A DNA stretch of 64,000 nt, taken from Callorhinus ursinus. Taxonomy: Eukaryota > Chordata > Mammalia > Carnivora > Otariidae. The translations under genes and the position numbers were made by a program. Location: the NCBI RefSeq assembly GCF_003265705.1, contig NW_020313168.1, positions 5,401,862-5,465,861 of the forward strand. Reading direction: 5' to 3'. Of this stretch, positions 59,353 to 64,000 are shown piece after piece. Below the pieces are notes generated by a model. That model saw nothing but the letters and a program-made list of their open reading frames with translations, searched no databases and had not been told where the DNA came from. Within the stretch, counting starts at the first letter, position 1. Every line of letters begins with the position of its first letter.

Positions 59353-59506
59353 TTTTATTTTTAAAGGTTTTATTTATTTGAGAGCGAGAGGGAGAAGCAG
59401 GCTTCCCGCTGAGCAGGGACCCGACTTGGGGCTCGATCCCAGGACCCTGGGATCATGACCTGAGCCAAAGGCAGACGTTTAACCAACCGAGCCACCCAGG
59501 CGCCCC
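59353..59506 (-). repeat. CAN SINE with 15-bp target duplication
   Basis: CTGATTTTGTTTTTA repeats perfectly at 59338-59352 and 59507-59521. The GA-rich middle is shortened. Confidence 0.95.
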
Positions 59507-59535
59507 CTGATTTTGTTTTTAAATAGAAAGTTTTA

Positions 59536-59596
59536 TCATCTGTGCTATACCAGTCAGGGGTTATCCTCCCTCCCTCTGAAGATATAGCACAGATGA
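59536..59596. repeat. Perfect 14-bp inverted repeat, 33-nt loop
   Basis: TCATCTGTGCTATA (59536-59549) pairs with TATAGCACAGATGA (59583-59596), able to form a hairpin. It lies in unique-looking sequence next to a SINE. No known family recognised. Confidence 0.8.
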
Positions 59597-62500
59597 CCTG
59601 AGCATGAGGTCTTGGATTTTGGTCCCGAAGGCTTAAGACTGTGTCCCTAATGGGCTGAGGGAGCCCTGGGGGTCTTTACCCTTTTCCTTGCCCTCCTCCT
59701 GGCTCCCCAGCTTGGCAACAGCAGGCTGTGGACTAGGTTCTGTGCTTCCCTCGCCCCTTTCTCTATGCCCACCGGCTGCAGCCACAGCTGGGTCAGGCCC
59801 CCAAGGGCAGGCCCCCATGCAGGCAGCCCTCCAGCCTGTCTAAGCCGGTGGCTCCTTCTGCCCTCCTCTGGGAAGACATCCCTTTGTCTTGCTCATGGCC
59901 CTTCCTACCCCTCCTGCTCTCTTTAGAGTGCCGGCATCAGTGGGGAGGCGGAATCCAGAGTTAGTCATTCCGATTGACCTTTTCTAAGCTTTTCCTTTCT
60001 GTGGCCACACTAGAAATTCCCTTCCTCCTGGTGTCCCCTGGAGCTGCTGTGCGTGGTAGTGGCTGTGGTCAGCCGCTGAGGCTGTTAACAAGGCATGTTT
60101 AGTATTAAGAGCTCGTGTTTACACAAGAAGACAGCCCTGGCAGGGCCAAGGTCTCTGGTTAGCTTGCACATCCCTTCAGATAGGATCCCTGAACATTAAA
60201 CAGGCTGTCATGGGAGACTGTGCCAAGAGCAGGACCCCATCATGTCCTCAGGCCAGGAAGCAGCGCTCACGGCCATGGGTTCAGAGTCGAGCCCTGGGCT
60301 GCTCCTTGGGCCACCATGTTTTGCTGGGTAGATGGCACAGAACAAAATGCCAGTAGCCACACAGTGGAACAAGAGTGCAGTCTTGAGGCGTAAGGGATGG
60401 ATGTAGGTACTCCGCTTCCCGTGCTCATTCCTGCAGTTGGGGCTCCCATCCCTCCCCAGGATGAGCTGTGCTTGCTCAGCAGGCTTGGACCCTGCAAGAG
60501 GCTTCTGTCTCCCCAGATCCAGAGAGGAAGAGAAGCTTACTTCAGGCTCTGCCTTACAGCCGCCGTGCTAAGGGCTTTTGTCTGTTCAGTGGTGGTGGTC
60601 TTGCAGAAACATGAGTGGTGAAAATTACCAAGAGATAATGCTGAACATCAGATTGAAAGACATAATTTGGCCAAGTTTGTGGCCTCTAACCCTGTTGGTT
60701 CTGTTTGGAAAAATGGAGCGTTGAGGCAGCTGGGGCCAGAGGGTCTCTGACCACTCCGTTTTCCTGGGTGTTTTCTCCTTTCCATGTGCATTGTTTCGAG
60801 GTACTGTCTCTGGTTTTACTTTAAGCTGAGAATTCTTGGATTCCCCTGTTGGAAATGAAACACTGCCAGGCTTCGTTCCATCTCCTTTCTCTGGTGGCAA
60901 CCTGAGCCTTTCACCATGGCTGGGAGGTGGCAGCCTGTGGTGGCAGTGCGCCCTGCCCCTGCCATGGCTGGAGACCATCCCCATCTCTCCTCCCACTGAG
61001 GTGATGCCCTCACGCCCTCTAGGGGGGATGCTTGACCCTGGGGACTGCCCGGGTAGGGGCTGCACTGATTTTGCACACCTGGCATCATTAATACCCAAAG
61101 CTAGCCGATCACAGAATTCTAAACAGCACGTTGCTGTGCAGCCTTCACAAGCTTGGACCCTTCAGAGGTCTAGGAAAACACCCAAAGATAGCAAAAATAT
61201 GTGTTGGTTCTAATTTTTAAGACAGTTGTTGCTACAAAAGAGATGGAAACCAGGTTTAGCTGTAAAATTTATCGATGTTCCAAAGCAGAGAGATAGATTG
61301 GACGCTGCCTGCATCCTGACAGCACCAGCTGGAAGAATCGAGCCTGTCGGCTGGCTCGCTGTCAGAGGCGGGGCTGCCCGAGTGGGGAACACGGCCCCCC
61401 ACCCCCGCTGCAGGGCGGCTCTGCGGCATTCACCATGTTATTAGCTGGTGTAAGGTAGATGAAGTGTGATCTCAGATGGCGAATACTGATGGAGTACTCG
61501 TGAGAACCTTTTGTCTGACCCTTCCGAGCTCTTAAGGGACTGTGAGCTCAGTATCTAAGGTTCGGTTTTTATTTTTGCTTTGGGGCAGGACTGTGACAGC
61601 CCATCGGTCCGATGAGCTGCTCCGTGCTGGTGCCAAGACCTGCAGGAAACACCGAGCAGGCGGGGCCCTGTATTCCCCTTGGCCGTGCCCTCCATCGGGA
61701 TTTTCACGGCGTTGGAAGGGGGAGCCCGGCTTCGCTGTAGTCCCCATTTTCGGCAGATGGTTTCTTCACGTCCACTAACTGCAGCATGTGTCCTCATGCT
61801 CAGTCTGTGGTTCAGTGACTCCTCACACTTGGAAAAGAACCATAGCCCTTCTATTCGGCTGAGCTTTTCCCAGGGGTCTTGTGGCAAGAGGCAGGGCAGG
61901 TACGACAGGCAGGTGCCCGGTCCCCGAAAGCTGTGATGTCTTGTCAGCTCTGGTTTGTCTGTGGAATGGAGAGGGCGTGGGGGTCCTCACCCAGAAAAGG
62001 GGGGCATCTGCTTCTCTGTGAGAAGGCAAATGTGCAAAGCATTTACTTAGTACCTAAGAGGCACTTGACAAATAGGAATTTCCCTCCCTTCACCCCCCGG
62101 ATGGGCGCCGGCATCGGCATCAGCATCAGAACGCGGGCTTCTCCGCCCAGTGCCGCCTGTGGCCCGCGCGCCGTCCGGGCTGGGACCTGGGGCCTCGCGG
62201 GAGGAGCTCCCGCCTGGCCAGCACTGAACTAGGGAAGTCTCTCTTCCAACCGTAGCCCCACAGTGAGCAGCTCTCCCGGGGGGCAGGGGGACAGCAGGAG
62301 CCCAGTGTCCAGGAGGCGGGGCTGCTGTGCGGAGAGTTGGTGGGGCCCCTTCCGCTGACACCCAGCCCCCTCCCTTCCCTCAGCGCACCCCCACCGCCTT
62401 TCTCTGCCGCCCTCCCCAAGCCAGGCCCCGCTGGGTCTAAACAGCGTCACCGGGACAACAAGCCGAGTCCACTGAGCTGTCCTGCGTGCTTCCAATTTCC

Positions 62501-64000
62501 TGGCTGTAAAGACTGATTAGGAAGGGTTGCTCCTCAGCTACGAAGACTGTTATTTGTTCTTTGTTTTATAAGCCTTTTCCTTCCTCAGACCGGTGACCGG
62601 GGCTCGGTGCAGGTCAGCCCCTGCCGCTTCGGTACGGCCCGGGTGACTCCCTCCCGCGGCTGAGCTCGTGAGTGCCATGATGGCCTGGCCACCACCCGCA
62701 GACCTGAACTTCACAGGAGGGCCCAGAGCCCTTGGGCAACCAGGAGATCGGGAGGCCCAGGAGCTCCTGAGGCTGCGCTGTGGCCCAGAGACGCGGCCGT
62801 CCCGGCTCTGGTCCCCTGCCTGGACTGGGCCGGCCGTGTGGCCCAAGGCTAGGGAAGGGGAGTCACTCCTAGAGGGGGACAGCCTTGACCTTGTCCTCTC
62901 AGGCAGACTTGGGACTGGAGGACTCCTGAGGTCACCCCGTATCCTCTGTCTCGCCGTCTAGTACGGGGGCCCCTGATCTCCCGACAGGTAGGGTGGGTGG
63001 GTTGGTTGGTTGGTTTGAATGGCTTTCTCTATACTCTCCCTGTAAAAGCCCCAACAGGAATAACCAGCTCCTTTTCCTGCCTGTTCTGCTCTAGTTAGGC
63101 AAGCCGTGGTCACCTTCTGATTCTCTCCAGGCTGACCTTCAGCATTTGTTTTTAGCAGGCTTATTGGGCAGACTCACAGCCCAGAGAGCCTCCTCCAGAC
63201 CACCCTGTAGGTCCCTGGGGCCACAGCTCTGCCTCCCTTGGCACCTGCACACGGAGGGAGACTCAGCCCCAGCTCCCCTCCTCGCAGCCCTCGTCCTCTC
63301 CAGGCCCAGCTGGTGGAGGCAGCTGCGCTTCTCGGCACGCCGAGGAGGTGTGAGGTGTGGGAGAGGTTATCAGCCAGCTCGGCTCCGAGGCTCTGATGGC
63401 AGAGCTTTTGTACAAACAGAGGGTGATTTCCTGAGATGGCAAAGCTTGTCCTGATCGAGGTGCACATGGGAACGTGGCAGGTTATGGCTCCCAGGGCAAA
63501 GTCGGGAATTGCTATCATCTGCTTCAGCAGGGAGAAGAATGTCCCCTGCAGGAGGAGAGAGTGGGTAGCTTAAGCCCTGGTGCGCTCTCCAAGCTGCCAC
63601 CCTTTGCCTAGCTGCACGCATGCATGGCGGCCTTGGAGCTGGGAGCTCAGCGGCTTTCAGTTCTGATCGGCTCGCCTGCTCTGGCCCCCCACCCCCTGAG
63701 CTGTGAGTGGCCTGCGTCGGCCTGCCTGGCAGCAGCTCCAGGCTAAGGGGTATGAGAAGCTGCTACCTGAAGTCCTAGCTGGCACGGGGCTGGGGGGAGA
63801 CCCTGCACCGGTGGGCCTCAACCTCCCACTCCACAGAGGAGGAAGCCAGTGTCGGACGAGGGGAGGCCCTGGGGGCGGGACAGGGAGCCAGGCCTGGGCT
63901 TCCTGCCTGGTTCAAAAGGAGATGTGGCAGGACGAGGCCTGGGAAGGCTGAAAGTTGCTGCGCACTGTCCAGCTTCTAGGCCAGGGCCGTTTGGTACAGT

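Larger units (their letters stand above)
58853..64000. other. Intergenic region downstream of SRP68
   Basis: Mostly unique and increasingly GC-rich sequence, with one SINE (59353-59506) and a perfect inverted repeat (59536-59596). I found no exon-like segment matching EVPL, the expected next gene, and no RNA gene. The open frames here are short, lack recognisable homology and run through sequence without splice-consistent structure. It may hold distal regulatory DNA, which cannot be shown from sequence alone. Confidence 0.55.

Noticed and set aside
58853..64000. EVPL first exon expected by synteny
   Set aside because: I looked for the Lys/Gly/Ser-rich envoplakin N-terminus (repeated KGSP-type motif) on the plus strand and did not find it; it probably begins beyond the right edge.

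Overview
This is a vertebrate nuclear window: spliced genes with long introns, CpG-island promoters and dense interspersed repeats. About 57 tRNA-derived SINEs of the carnivore CAN/SINEC type (recognised by GCCTGGGTGGCTCAG and its reverse complement, plus a (TAAA)n/A tail) point to Carnivora. The subfamily form resembles bears, seals and mustelids more than the dog SINEC_Cf form, so an arctoid carnivore is my inference; species is not determined.

The gene order matches human 17q25.1 in reverse orientation. From left to right: the 3' two-thirds of EXOC7 (+, exons from 705 to the stop at 12351; its 5' exons lie off the left edge); ZACN (-, 9 coding exons, 13405-16639); GALR2 (-, 2 coding exons, 18159-20620, with a CpG island); and SRP68 (+, 16 coding exons, 26328-57779). 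From SRP68 to the right edge is intergenic sequence. By synteny EVPL should follow, but I found none of it.

Every coding exon called here has GT/AG borders and compatible phases. ZACN (405 aa), GALR2 (383 aa) and SRP68 (620 aa) assemble without frameshift or premature stop. EXOC7 also shows three recognisable alternative-splicing options: a 93-nt cassette, an 84-nt alternative 3' splice site and a 39-nt microexon.

The repeat landscape is split. The gene-dense, GC-rich left third (1-21.6 kb) carries only two SINEs. The SRP68 half is packed with them, mostly on the minus strand, inserted into older L1, MIR, L2-like and MER5-like sequence. Many have perfect target-site duplications, so some insertions are recent.

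The four genes do unrelated jobs: exocyst tethering, a Cys-loop ion channel, a galanin GPCR and an SRP subunit. They are neighbours by conserved synteny, not a pathway. I see no new operon-like system. The best leads are the intact ZACN, the EXOC7 splice options and an unexplained segment with an RG-codon-like hexamer repeat in SRP68 intron 8.
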